NCBI GenBank assembly: GCA_947069175.1
Contig: CAMTDV010000017.1
Span: forward strand, 49,175,137 to 49,239,136
DNA: 64,000 bases
Direction: 5' to 3'
Source of the DNA: Scalesia atractyloides
Taxonomy: Eukaryota; Streptophyta; Magnoliopsida; Asterales; Asteraceae
Notes under the pieces: generated by a model
The model's database searches: none
What the model was told of the DNA's origin: nothing
Seen by the model: the letters and a program-made list of their open reading frames with translations, nothing else
Program-made: the position numbers and the translations under genes
Shown: one piece after another, positions 42,523 to 53,744 of the stretch
Layout of the letters: every line of letters starts with the position of its first letter
Numbering within the stretch: position 1 is the first letter of the stretch

Positions 42523-43255
42523 AGATCATGAGAAAACCAAAAAACTAACTAAAAAAGCCAAAAAACATATCAATTTTTTTTTTATTTTTTTATAAAAATT
42601 CGCTATATATATTATATAAAAAACTTTTAGAAAAAAGCATATAATGCACATGTGCAACATATACATATAACGCACATGTGTAGTACACATATAGTATACA
42701 TATGCAGTACAAGTTTTTTTTTTTGAAATTTTTTTTTATACATAATATGCAGCGTTTTTTATAAAAAAATTGTAAAAGAAATTTGTATATTTTTTATGCT
42801 TTTTTTGTTTTTTTAGTTAGTTTTCTAGTTTTCTCATTTATATCTAGTTTTCTCATGATCTTGGGGATGGATCATAAGAAAACTAGTTTAAATGAGAAAA
42901 CCAAAAAACTAACTAAAAAAGCCAAAAAGACATATCAATTTTTTTTGATTTGTTTTTATAAAAAATGGCTACATATATTATATAAAAAAACTTTTAAAAA
43001 AAATAAAAAAAAACAAAAAAAAACATATAATGCACATGTGCAACATATACATATAATGCACATGTGTAGTACACATATAGTGCACATGTGTAGTACAAGT
43101 ATTTTTTTTGAAAAAAAGTTTTTTTATACATAAAAAGCAGCGATTTTTTATAAAAAAATTATAAAAAAATCAGTATGTTTTTATGCGTTTTTTGGCTTTT
43201 TTAGTTAGTTATCTAGTTTTCTCACATTTAAGTAGTTTTCTCATGACCCTCTCCC
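42519..43255. mobile_element. Tandemly doubled MITE-like element with inverted ends
   Basis: Begins GGATAGATCATGAGAAAAC and ends GTTTTCTCATGACCCTCTCC, which are inverted relatives. The interior consists of two nearly identical halves, each about 365 bases (start about 42519 and about 42869). Each half runs AACCAAAAAACTAACTAAAA, then TGCACATGTGCA-like words, then TTTTTAGTTAGTT and TAGTTTTCTCAT. Each half is itself a foldback. A 116-codon frame here is an artefact of T/A runs. Flanked by AT runs, as expected for a TA target. Confidence 0.6.
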
Positions 43256-43284
43256 TATATATATATGTGTGTGTGTGTGTGTGT
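43256..43284. repeat. (AT)n(GT)n microsatellite
   Basis: CTATATATATATGTGTGTGT-type run closing the block of small elements. Confidence 0.95.
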
Positions 43285-44338
43285 TGAAATATATAAATAC
43301 ATGGAAATTCTTGGATAATTGCCCACCAACAAGTCGTAAGTATTAAACGCTTTATTTAAAAAGGTTAACACCTCTTTGTCTAATCATTTTTAGTGAACGA
43401 CTTGTCGGGTAGACACATGCATAAACCTAATGTCTTATTGAATTAGGACATGTGTAGGTCGAGAATTATTTTGGACATTTTATTTTGCTAGCATACACAC
43501 ATAACGCTATTTGTGAGTCTTCACAGCCCTTGCGCTTGTTTAGATGTTTATTTAAATTGGGGAAAATTATGGGGGATGGTATCGGGGAATAAAATCCATT
43601 TTAGTCTATTTTGTGCGCATAATTTGGTTGGTTTTTAGAGCTAGGAAGTCCTCATATTAATGTCTTTGTTAGTAACCATTAGTCGTGGTAATGACCGCCG
43701 AATAGTGGAGTAGATCTCTTGGGTTTAACAAGCTCCGCTCCTGGTCGGTTATGACATAATGGGAGGGCAACTGTGTCCAATTATTTTTAGACATCGTCAT
43801 GGTGTACGGTGTGGTGAGGCATCATCGTTATGGGTTGGTTACGGGCTTATATCGGCACATGTATCACGGTTTTTGCAAGACTATGATTTGACTTTTGTGA
43901 TTTTCATTAACTACGCATACTAAATTTTTATCAAACGATTTTAAGTTTCATTTGTGTCATTTAAACCTGTGAACTCACCGACGTTATGTTGACATTTTAA
44001 GCATGTATTTCAAGTAAGTGAACTTCGGTTCACGGCTTTTTGGAAGTTGCATGCATCATGGACGATACCTTTTGTAGGTTTTACCTTGTATATTTCATCG
44101 GACAAGAAATATACTTGACAAATCCTATGAACTTTATAAACGATATAACTTTTGGTCATATGTGTCTTGAAACTTGATGTATTATATTTGGGTTGTGTAA
44201 ACTAAATATATTGTTATGGTTTGTAAATTTTAAACTTTGGTATCATTGATGCTTAATCATATTAGTTGTTTGCTTATCGTATGCTTGAAAACCATTCATG
44301 GTCGCGCCTTTCATTTCCAGCTTCGGCGAAGTGTGACA
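43285..44338 (+). mobile_element. Gypsy-type LTR fragment, 3' portion (probable)
   Basis: Non-coding. The end CGGCGAAGTGTGACA (44338) resembles the GTGTGACA end of solo LTRs E and F on their coding strands, so the orientation is plus. It probably continues 39290-39891, the block 39892-43284 being later insertions. The target duplication could not be checked because the LTR start is not visible. Confidence 0.45.
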
Positions 44339-45148
44339 GAATTGGAGCACCAGAGAAGTCGTTCTCACATAACTTGTATTACAAACACTTGTTCTCTCAG
44401 GCCAACTCAATCTCTACTTCCAACAAGATAGTGCGTGAATGGCGCACTATGCAGAGGGAGATGGCCACTTTTGCTGAAACTCGTTCCCGGGTGACTGCTA
44501 ATCACATGAGATTCGTCGCTGTAACTAGCTGAGGACCGGGCCAAATTTGAGCAAGATAAAAAACCAGAGGAATGGGGCGCTATGGGGGTGAAGAAGAAAG
44601 CTGATGAGCTTGGAAAATAGCTTTCCGAAGAGCCGCAAACGGTGGACCAAGGCTTGTAATCGTGATAATACTATCTTGCATCATGTTCGTGAAGAAAACA
44701 CTAACCTCAAATCCCAAACCAAAACATGACGATGAAAAATAGTGAACTCCAAGTCTCATTGGAAGAAACCAAATCCCATCAGGAACGTATAGCAGGCACA
44801 AGTTGAGACCCATGTCGCTTGTATATTAATAGATAAGGAAATTGCAGATCTCATTGCTAGTTTATTTTTAATAGGATGAAACAAGGAGCAACTAGTCGTG
44901 CGGGAGAGATATTTAGCTGGTAAGGATGTAGAGACTGTGGAACTTAATCGTTGACTACTTGAGAGTCAAGAAAAGTGTGAATCCTTGGAACTTGATGTTA
45001 GGGCTGTGAAAGCACGCGCTGAAGCCGCTGAGGGGGCCAGGGACATTGCCCAATTGTCACCTAAATGAGGCGTAAGTTGCACAAGTGCAAGCGGAGAGCT
45101 TAGCGTACTGGTTTTCACTTGAAGAACTCGAGGGTCTTATATGAGAGG
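44339..45148 (+). pseudogene. Decayed coiled-coil ORF, 'gypsy-type transposase'-like remnant
   Basis: In pieces of different frames the stretch encodes NLYYKHLFSQANS, TSNKIVREWRTMQREMATF, an FEQDKK-like region and a CESLELDVRAVKARAEAAEG-type coiled coil (about 44400-45110). This resembles, from recall, the conserved tail of plant proteins labelled 'putative transposase, gypsy type'. Stops and shifts are frequent. The frame may have continued past solo LTR F at 46532-46615, where I see nothing firm. Confidence 0.45.
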
Positions 45149-46531
45149 TGTCACACCCCAACCGATGACGGAATCATCAGGGTGCGACACTAAGCGAACT
45201 AGATTGTCCAAGAGATCCATAACGACTATTAACATGACAATATTTAATAACGTCCAATTTCCCATACAATCAAACATATTCTCATATAATAAGCAAAACA
45301 GATTACATCATTCTTGAGCAACAAAAAGTTCGACAACTAGATTTATTACAGGTTTCTAAAGTAAAGCCCTAAGTCCATTTGCAGCAATAACATCCTCAAC
45401 CTGTTACACACGTTAAAATACAAGTCAATACAATAAAGTAAAGGTGAGCATACATGTTTAGCATAATAATAGTAATAAAGCGATTCGCGAAACCGGCATG
45501 CACTAACGTAATCATGTGAACAAACATATGTCATCTAGAGCCGGAGAGGTCTTTGGAGAGAGTTAGTCAATTCATAGGAACTTGGGGCTGGTTCGAATGA
45601 AACAGCCCAGTTCGTATGAACTGGCTGTCTTGCGTCTTCGTGCGTTACGGATAAGGTTTTTACTTGGAACGGACGTGGTTTCGAGTCCATTTCAGGCTGT
45701 TTTTTACCCTACTTCGTTCCACTGCCTTAGTGAACGAAACTTAGGTCGATTCTTATCCTTTTTTGTGTAGAAATCGAGTTTAAACAGTTTTCCTTGAGAT
45801 TTACACACTTAGTGAGTTGAAATCATGATATTTCTATCTTGGGGAGCCAAAGCTAAGCCCAAAAAGCTCGTTTAAGTGTGAGATCCTTGTAAAAACAGAA
45901 GTTTTATGTAAAACGATGAAGGTTTTCATAAAAGAAGAAGTTTTGATGAAATCGGAGGTAACCTCGTGTAAATCGTTGTGTAAATTGTCATGGTTTGCTT
46001 GAAAATAGTTGTTTCTTACTTTGTAAACCAGAGAAAACGGGTAGGGAGTCTCGGTGCTGAGTGGCAACAAGAGTGGGAGCATGAGGGTGCTGGATATTTA
46101 TAGAGGAGGAGGAGGAAGGCATCAGTTCATACGAACTGGCAGTTCGTGCGAACAGGCCAGTTTCGGTTCGGTATTTTCATTCGTATTAGTTATTTAAGCA
46201 TGTTTAAGCGTTTTAGCGAGGCATTTAAGCGTTGTGTTGCGTATGAAATGTGATAAGAGTTTAAGTGAGCGAGAGCACGTAATAACCATACAAAACACAC
46301 ATATAACACATAACACACATAACCAGACATAAATAACATAAAGTAACCGTGATTAGGGTTTGCGATGCGATGAGCGTTTAAGCGTTTAAATGCGATAAAT
46401 AAGCGATATAAAATGTGTTTTAAGATAATTTAACCATTATAACGAATCTCAGAGTACAAACGGATACGGAAAGTAAAATAAATGGTAATAATAAGATTTC
46501 GGATAACAATCCGAAAGATCGGGTTGTTACA
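45149..46531 (-). mobile_element. Solo LTR F, gypsy-type, minus orientation
   Basis: Plus-strand ends TGTCACACCCC and GGGTTGTTACA, with 5-bp target duplication AGAGG at 45144-45148 and 46532-46536; 1383 bp. On the minus strand it starts TGTAACAACCCGATC and ends GGGGTGTGACA, like LTR E. Palindromes CCAGTTC-GTAT-GAACTGG (45607-45624), CAGTTCATACGAACTG (46123-46138) and CAGTTCGTGCGAACAG (46140-46155) are present. A minus-strand TATA (CTCTATAAATATCC) lies near 46095-46105, just downstream of the latter two. No internal region, so solo. Confidence 0.88.
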
Positions 46532-46615
46532 AGAGGAGTATTGCACACGAGCTGAAATTCAAGGTGGGAAAAAGAGTTCTGGAATTTAATCATGGTTGGT
46601 GTTGAGGTTGCGGGG

Positions 46616-49600
46616 CATACAAAACAATTTCATGGTCTATGAAGGATCATTCATTACTTGATCAAGCCAAGTCTAGAAGGGATTGAACGATAAATTTGGG
46701 GTTTTGCACCTCAAATTCGTAATATGGTTACCTCATCCCACCACACTTTAATCTGCAGTGCGGTGAGTCTTGTGGATAGTCAAACCAAAGAAGTTCTACA
46801 TATAAGGACATTGTCTAAGAAGGATTAGGTTGAGGAATCTACGGAATCTAAAAAAAAATGGTCTAAGTTCAAAAAGGGTAAGAAATATGTGAGCTAGTCT
46901 GAAGTGGCTAAGGATGTAAGGTTCTCTCTTCTACCATTAGCAAGAGAAGGTCGGGTCTAAGATCTGATACCACCTACCTTCACTAGTACCTACATTGTTA
47001 TCCACAGAAGCACCTTCAGAGACACCTTGAACAGGAACTGATGTAGCTTCATTTGCATCGTGATATTCTTCATCTTCAGACGAAACGTTGTAATCTGCTG
47101 CATCTTCAAACACCTCATTTTGACCAATATTGTTAACTGACGCCGAAGCTTGAGGATTAACAATAATCGGTCTCACCAATGATGAATTAATCGCAGTATC
47201 ACTTTCTAATAACATCTGTGATGCTGCAGAAGCTTCATCAAAGGTTGGCAGATTAAAGGAACCAAAAAGATCATCATAGTCAAACATCCACGGATCTCCC
47301 GGAGCCCTAACAGACTCAGTGTATCGTTGAACCTTAACTTCACCCCATTCCTCTGTCTTCCGAGTAGATAAATTCCAGACTCTAAAATTTAGAGTGGCAT
47401 ACCCAAGAAAGAAACCTTCGATCGCCTTGCCCCAAACTTACCATCCGGCTCAATCATAGTGCATGGAGCTCCAAAAGGTTCCAAATAAGACACATCAGGT
47501 TTCCGTCGATGCAATAGTTCAAAGCAAGTTTTACCAGTCTCTTCACTATAAGAACCCTGTTTAGTGTATAACATGCAGTTGCCACAGCCTTCCCCCAAAA
47601 TTGAACTGGAAGTTGTGATTCCACTAACATAGTTCTAGCAGTTTCTATAAGCGTCCTATTATTCCTTTCAGCAACACCGTTCTGTTGAGGAGTATAGCGA
47701 GAACTGTATTCGTGCAAAATACCTTTAGAAACACAATACTCATCCATAACCTATTCTTAAATTCAGTGTCGCTGCCGCTCCGAATCCTCCTTATCTTAAA
47801 GTTGTACAAGTTTTCAATGAGGGTAAAGAGATTCTTGAGAATATCTGGAGTCTCGCTTTTGTGTGACATCACCGCTATCCATGAAAATCTTGAGTAATCA
47901 TCCGTAACTACCAAGCAGTAAGCATCACCAAAGGTTGTCTTGTGTTTCATAGGTCCGAAAAGATCCATATGAAGACGTTCCAATGGCATGTTAACAGTTT
48001 CTTGATAGGATGTGATTTCTTCGCTTGCTTTCCCTTCTGGCATGATACGCAGACGTCTTGAAGATGAAATTTTTTTACAGGCATACCATTCACAAGATTG
48101 TTCTTCACCAGATGGTTCATCTTCCTCAAGTGAATATGTCCCATACGTCTGTGCCATGAGATAGACTCCTTCTCGGTAGCTTTAGAAACGAAACAGGTAA
48201 CTTGTGCAGTCGTCGTAATCGCTTGGCTCATATCAAGGATGTACAAGTCATTTATCCTTGTAGCCGAAAGAAGAATCCATTCCTTTGGGATTTTAAAACC
48301 GGGTTTCAACACATAGCAGCCAGCATCATCAAAATGCATGGTAAACTTCTTGTCGCAAATTTGAGACACACTAAGAAGATTGTGATCAATTTGTTGCACA
48401 TAATTGATCTTATCGAAACTCACTACACAATTAGAGATCATACCCTCTCAAGTGATGTATCCACCTTTGTCTCCAACAAAAGCGACATAGCCTCCTCTAA
48501 TGTTTTTCACATCATACAAAAGTCTAAGATCGCCTGTCATGTGCCTAGATGTCCCACTATCAACGATCCAGTGACTGTTAATAGTCCCTCCTGAAGCACC
48601 CTGCACATGTGGTTACACAATTAGCTGGAGATGGGGACCCAAGCCTTAGTGGTCTTGGGTCGCCCCTTATCATCAAGAAATGTAATTTCAATTTCTTGAT
48701 GATTCGGAAATGAAATACCTCCCCCTGAAATTGTATCCGACTTAGGTTTCCAAGATGACTTTTGTGACTTCCCAGATTTATTTGTATTATTTACGGATTT
48801 TGAAGATTCTGGTTTTGACACATTTGACGAACTTGGTTCTCTTTTAACAATTTCCGGTTTTAATGCCTTTCAAGAGCTTAACATTTGTCCGTTTTTGTTT
48901 AGCTTCTTGTTCTTTAACGACTCGTTTATCTTGTTTAGGGGATACCGATCGTCGCTGTTCTACTTTATTAGGTGGAGCATTATCCACAAACTTTGGTTTG
49001 GGTGAGTTTGTACAATTTTGATGATGTGTCCAAACTCACCACATCTAAAACACGATCTCCTCTCAACAAACTTTGGAGATGAATTTTTCTGACTGGATGT
49101 AGAACTTGTTGGCCGTTAGGTACTTGGTTCACTATCACACCCGTTGGTATTTTGGGTGTAATTGTTTTGTGCATTTCGTTTCAAAATCTTGACTTTGTTA
49201 ACAAAATATGTGTTAGATGAATTTTCAAAAGTCTCGATTTTATCAGTACCCGTTGAACTCACAAATTTTACATCCTTTTGCTTCTTCTTGTTTCGGGTAG
49301 ATTTCCGATTGCCCTTAGGTTTTGAGACCTTAGAGTTATCGACTCCATTTTCTTGTTTCCTTGCTTTAGAAGCCGTTGGTTATTGAGGTTTGAGAGGTTA
49401 TTTTCGCATTGAGTTATGATAACATTCGAACTTTTCTTTCCCAAAAACTTATTTGTTGAGTTTTCAAAAACTTGATCAATCAAGGCTGGATTGACATTTC
49501 TGATAGGGAAGTCCTTGTTTGAGTAAACTCTCTCATCATCAACCAACGTATAGAGCAGATTGTTACTTTCAAAGGTAGCAACAAGCGCTTCAACTGACTT

Positions 49601-51044
49601 AGCAGGATCAATTTCTTGTTTAACAACAGGCTTAACAACTGGTGTGGGAGGATCACATAAGATGTGATTCTCAACTGGAATTTCCACTCCCTTCTTATTG
49701 TCAAAAGATTGGTCTTGCTCGATCATGTCTGATTCATCGTCTGTTGTTTCTGCATCCTCAACTACCGGAGGACTTTATTCAGAGGATGAATTATCAGACT
49801 GTTTGATTTCATTAGAAACCTCGTCTAATTTGAACCCTAATCCTGCTGCAAACTCATCAGGATTGAGTGGTACAGAAGGTTCAAATCGAGGCATTTCCTC
49901 TTCATCGGGCATCTTGGAATAGTTTTGTCTTAAAGGGGGCGGACACGACTGATATCCGATGCATGTCACATTTCCTTTTAGCTTTTAAACATCGATGATG
50001 TGATCAAGCACATACTGGAATTGAGTAATTTTCCAGTTTGAGCTTGATCGCTTCATATTCACATATTGCATTTGCTAACTCCTTTTTGGTTTCTTCAATG
50101 ATATTAATATAGTTATTAATACCCTTTTGCTTGTTTAAAACCGTTTTGGTTAACTCAGAAACGCTTCTTTTTAATGTATCAATTACATCTTTGAAATCTT
50201 CGTTTCGTTAAGGCCAAGTTAGCTTCTTTGCATTTTGACAGTTCAATTATTAAATTGTGATTATGAAAATTTGTTGTTTCAAACTTTTGTTTTAGAACAA
50301 AGCAATCATTGCAGACTTGAGTAATATCATATTGTACCTGACTTGTTGAAACTGACACATTCGCCATAAATGCGGTGTTGCAAGAGAACAATCCATCCTT
50401 GTTGAACAACTTTTCAACTTCTCTTGCTGCAACTTCAGCCTTCTTGACTAGCATCGATTTCTGGTTTTCAGCTTCTCAGTTTCTTTCAGCAGACCCTCAA
50501 CCTCAGCATCAATATCCAGCTTTACTTCAAGATCCGAATCATACCCTCCAACACTTGAACTTTCTTCATCTGAAGTACCGCTGTAACCTGAACTATCATC
50601 ATCTTCGGAAGCTTCATCCCTTTGGACCAATTGCACATGATTGATGACTTTGGCATAGCAGGCAGTACCCCCTTGATTACCATCACCCAGTTGAACGGAC
50701 CAGTCACATCCTTCATCAGCTTGTACCACCAATGCTCGGTTTGTATTGGAAGACCCTGCTTGATTTGGGTTGTTGACAGCCACTATTCCTCTTTCATTAT
50801 TGACTTGGGTGGTGTTGGATGTAATTTGATTTCTGAAAGGGTTTTGGTTTCCTTGCTTCGCAGGTCTTGTGCATTCTCGTTTGAAATGCCGTTTCTCACC
50901 AAAATTGAAACAAGTAACGGCATCCTTATCAAAGCCGTACTTAGTATCCTTTTTGCTCTCTAGACTTGTTCTCCCCGTTCTAGCCATAAAATCCTTTGCT
51001 CTTCGAACTGCACTTGCAAAAGCCCATTTGACATCCATAAGATC
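46616..51044. repeat. Large duplicated segment, copy 1 (D1)
   Basis: From CATACAAAACAATTTCATGG onward the sequence recurs from 59595 to the window end, offset about 12.96-12.98 kb, with scattered substitutions and small indels. The duplicated part includes about 350 bases of sequence that is not D pol (46616-46962). It is therefore a duplication of a rearranged locus and not two independent insertions. The right limit is only where copy 2 leaves the window. Confidence 0.9.
46963..48606 (-). pseudogene. pol: pol of element D, copy D1, truncated before RT
   Basis: Minus strand. Protease: WIVDSGTSRHMTG (Asp near 48561-48559). GAG pre-integrase: SWHRRMGHIHLRKMNHL. Integrase: HMDLFGP retained; the second catalytic motif reads RSGSDTEF, so the Asp codon is Gly; PQQNGVAERNNR carries the Glu. 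A TGA interrupts at GYIT-stop-EG (AGA in copy D2), and frameshifts lie near 47500, 47750 and 48000. After the acidic linker (FDYDDLFGSFNLP, then EVFEDAADYN) it ends at TGGTATCAGA (46972-46963), which looks like a primer site. RT and RNase H are absent, as in D2. Confidence 0.9.
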
Positions 51045-52299
51045 CATCTCGTCTTTGTCGATTTGTTGGTAGTCCTCATTTGTCAAATTAATGTTTCCAA
51101 TTTGACCAGCCACCAAACCACAATAAGCACTAACCATGGTGTTTAGAAGTTCCATGTGTTCCTTAGCAACTTCTACACTCACCTTGGAAAGATGTGAGGT
51201 ATCAATCTAACAGTGTTGGGACTTTGAGATTGGAAATTGTTTTCATAACAGGCTTGTTGTGTTGCTTGTTGAGCACCAAAATCTTGAGGTTTTGGTAAGA
51301 AGGCACTAGGATCAAATCCTTGACTATATTATTGGGTTGATTGATCTGGTTTTGGTGGTGGTGGCATGAACGGATTTGCATTAGATACAAATGTTGTTTG
51401 TAATCTCGGTTGCGAAGAAGTACCAACACCTGCGTTAATGCCGCCAAAATACATTTCAGCATTCTGAGGAACTGGAACCCTTTTTGCTTTTCGAATTTCC
51501 TCTTCATCCTTTTTTTCCAACTTTTGAATGAATTCATAGATTGTAATTGTATCTAACACTCCAGTGTGTTTGCGTAAATCTATGAATTAACCCCACTTTG
51601 GTGGCAACGCATCAGCAAACCTTGATACTATTTCCTGTTGAGATGCATTCACATGATATGAGTACATTTCACTTAGCAAGTGATAGAATCGAGTTGTCAT
51701 ATCATTTAGCGTCTCATTTTCCATAAACAGGAAACCTTCAAACTCCTTCTTCAGCAAGTCGTTCCAAACTTTTCATGTAGGGGCATTTCCCTTACCTCTT
51801 GCTTCTAGTGTATCCACAAGTTCTTGGTGGAAGTACAATAGATGAACTGATGATATATATCTTTGTGAAGGGCTTGTGTGAGAATTGCAAAGGCCTTTTT
51901 CTCAAGATCAAAAGCCTTCTTGTCCGATTCGGTCATGCTTTCCAAAGTAGTTGGGTTAGAACCAGCTTCTTCAAGTGTGACATTGTAAGGCATGGTAAAA
52001 CATGTCCATAATTCTGTATTTTGACCAAGGACATATGTATGAAAACGTCCCTTCCATGTGGGATAATCATTCATATGATTCAGTTTGGGTGGACGATTGT
52101 TACTACCCGCTTCACTTTCGCTTATCAGTATAGTTTGAACGCTTTGGTTTTGGTTTGCGACACAAGCCCACTGACTAGCGGTAATCACTGAGGCTTGTTG
52201 AGGCATAAGTCCTTTGACCGATGATATGTCGGGGCTTGATTGTGAAGTACCTTGATTTGTACTGCTCGTACTATCCCAATCCCAAGGATTAGAGCTCAT
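48621..52299 (-). pseudogene. gag: gag of element D, copy D1, degenerate
   Basis: Start at the ATG at 52299-52297 (MSSNPWDWDS). The UBN2-type core is visible (NHMNDYPTWKGRFHTYVLG), then an EMDLMDVKWAFASAVRRAK stretch. Knuckle 1 (50912-50871) reads CFNFGEKRHFKREC, second Cys lost. Then come acidic and coiled-coil segments (50454-50179), the motif CIGYQSCPPPLRQNYSKMPD, and a second knuckle (about 49050) CFRCGEFGHII whose last Cys is lost to a frameshift. It ends KAWVPISS then TAA (48623-48621). Further shifts lie at 51560-51800 and 50180-49970. The region equals 61575-64000 of copy D2. Confidence 0.85.
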
Positions 52300-52382
52300 T
52301 TTGATTAGATAAAACAAAATATTAACTTGAAAATTCAAAGTTGTTAAATTTGAGCAAGTTATGAACTCTCTGTGAAAAATTA

Positions 52383-52620
52383 TAACACACTTTCAACGAA
52401 GAAACAGTGGACGAAGAATGAATATCCACGAACATTGTTGTCTACGAAGAATCAGATTCCAACAAAGAACGGATTCTTCGTTGGAGACTTGATCAACGAA
52501 GAATAAGGATTCTTCGTCAGAAAGAAACCAACGAAGGATTATTCTTTGTTGAATGATTGTTCGCAGAGGATGGTTCACATCTATTTGAATTTTCGTTGCC
52601 AATGAATCTTCGCAGGGATC
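52383..52620. repeat. Palindrome and half-site array in the gag leader of D
   Basis: CGAAGAAT words and their inverses (ATTCTTCG) occur about ten times, including CCAACAAAGAA-CGGA-TTCTTCGTTGG near 52450-52476. This is the family word of D, also found in its LTR and before its third ORF. Confidence 0.85.
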
Positions 52621-53027
52621 TGGTTGGTGAAATTTTTTTAAAATAGAAACATTATTTTTCTGACAGAGAATAAAGCAAAGATTTGTTTCCAATTTTAGTA
52701 AGATTTCAAACAGCCTAATGTCCAGAGGATTCTTTGAATACCTTATCTTCACCAACTTTTCCGATGAAACTCCTGCCGGAAAATTTGTCGAACACAAACT
52801 TTGAACGAAATTCTTAAGAAAAACTAAACCTTAACATGTCTACACTTGTTTTAGTCAAGTTTTAGTAAAGATTATCTTCAAACATCAAGTTTAACATAGA
52901 GTTTTGAGCAATATTTCTGGAAAAACTAAGTTTTCTAGCTTTCAAGTTCAAAAATCCTTCAAGAACACTTCACAGACAAGCTCACATACAAGATTTTCCT
53001 CGGTTTTGAACAAGGAAAAGAGCTAAA

Positions 53028-53039
53028 GCTCTGACACCA
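53028..53039 (-). other. Primer-binding site of D
   Basis: Minus strand TGGTGTCAGAGC, one base different from the initiator-Met consensus TGGTATCAGAGC, 2 bases after the LTR end. Confidence 0.85.
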
Positions 53040-53041
53040 CT

Positions 53042-53710
53042 TGTAGGTCCACTTGGAGAAACAAGATAACCTACTTACTTGTTTGTTAACACACACACGA
53101 GTGCGGAATCCAAGTGTGAATGCAAACCGGAGCAAAACAACGTATGTAAAGCAAACACAAGTAACCAAAAGATTAACTATCTTTAGATTAATGGAAGAGA
53201 ACAAGTTTACACATACACACAGTGAACAAACTCTCTAAGTGCTCTCTTAGTTGAAATTGTGAAGAGTGTTATGTATATATAGGCCCAGACACCCTGCACA
53301 CTACGAAGAATGTGCAGGGCCACGAACCATCAACAATCCTACGAAGAATGACTCTTCGTAGGTCTTCTCAACGAACAACATGTACCACGAAGATTGAATC
53401 TTTGTGGCCTTCCAAATCAACGAACCTTCTATTGTTCGTCGATGAACAATCCTAGGAGAACATGGGTTCTTCGTAGGGAGCCCATATACAGACACAAACA
53501 TTCACATTCACTAACTTACAGCAACTAACACACTAACAGTAGCACACTTGCTAACTGTTTTACATCATAAACAACATAAACATCCTGCTAAATCGAGATA
53601 GGAGGATATCTCGACTTGGCCGACTTGACCAAAATACATACACGTAAAATAAAGACCGTACAAACTACCAAAAGCTAAGAACAAGCTACAGACACAAAAC
53701 TGTACCAACA
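53042..53710 (-). repeat. LTR of element D
   Basis: On the minus strand it runs TGTTGGTACAG to GGACCTACA, 669 bp. It is preceded by a purine tract and the third ORF and followed by a primer site and gag. So it is at once the 3' LTR of one element and the 5' LTR of the next. No second LTR of this family is seen in the window, so boundaries rest on purine tract, TG...CA and primer site. Confidence 0.85.
53271..53362 (-). promoter_or_regulatory. LTR promoter of D: palindromes plus TATA
   Basis: Minus-strand order: palindrome with arms CCTACGAAGA and TCTTCGTAGG (53362-53338), a second with arms CCTGCACA and TGTGCAGG near 53320-53293, then the TATA GCCTATATATACAT (53284-53271). Same order as in the LTRs of B and C. 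Confidence 0.7.
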
Positions 53711-53711
53711 A

Positions 53712-53722
53712 ACTCCCCCTTG
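53712..53722 (-). other. Polypurine tract of D
   Basis: Minus strand AAGGGGGAGTT, immediately before the LTR start at 53710. Confidence 0.82.
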
Positions 53723-53744
53723 TCTATAGCTTGGTCTTCGGTCT

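Noticed and set aside
42783..43133. 116-codon frame with Phe/Lys-rich protein
   Set aside because: Lies within a T/A-rich MITE-like repeat; no start context or conserved copy in the sister half.
44237..44532. A host protein-coding gene between the gypsy LTR end and solo LTR F
   Set aside because: Only broken coiled-coil fragments that continue the transposase-like remnant; no intact exon structure.
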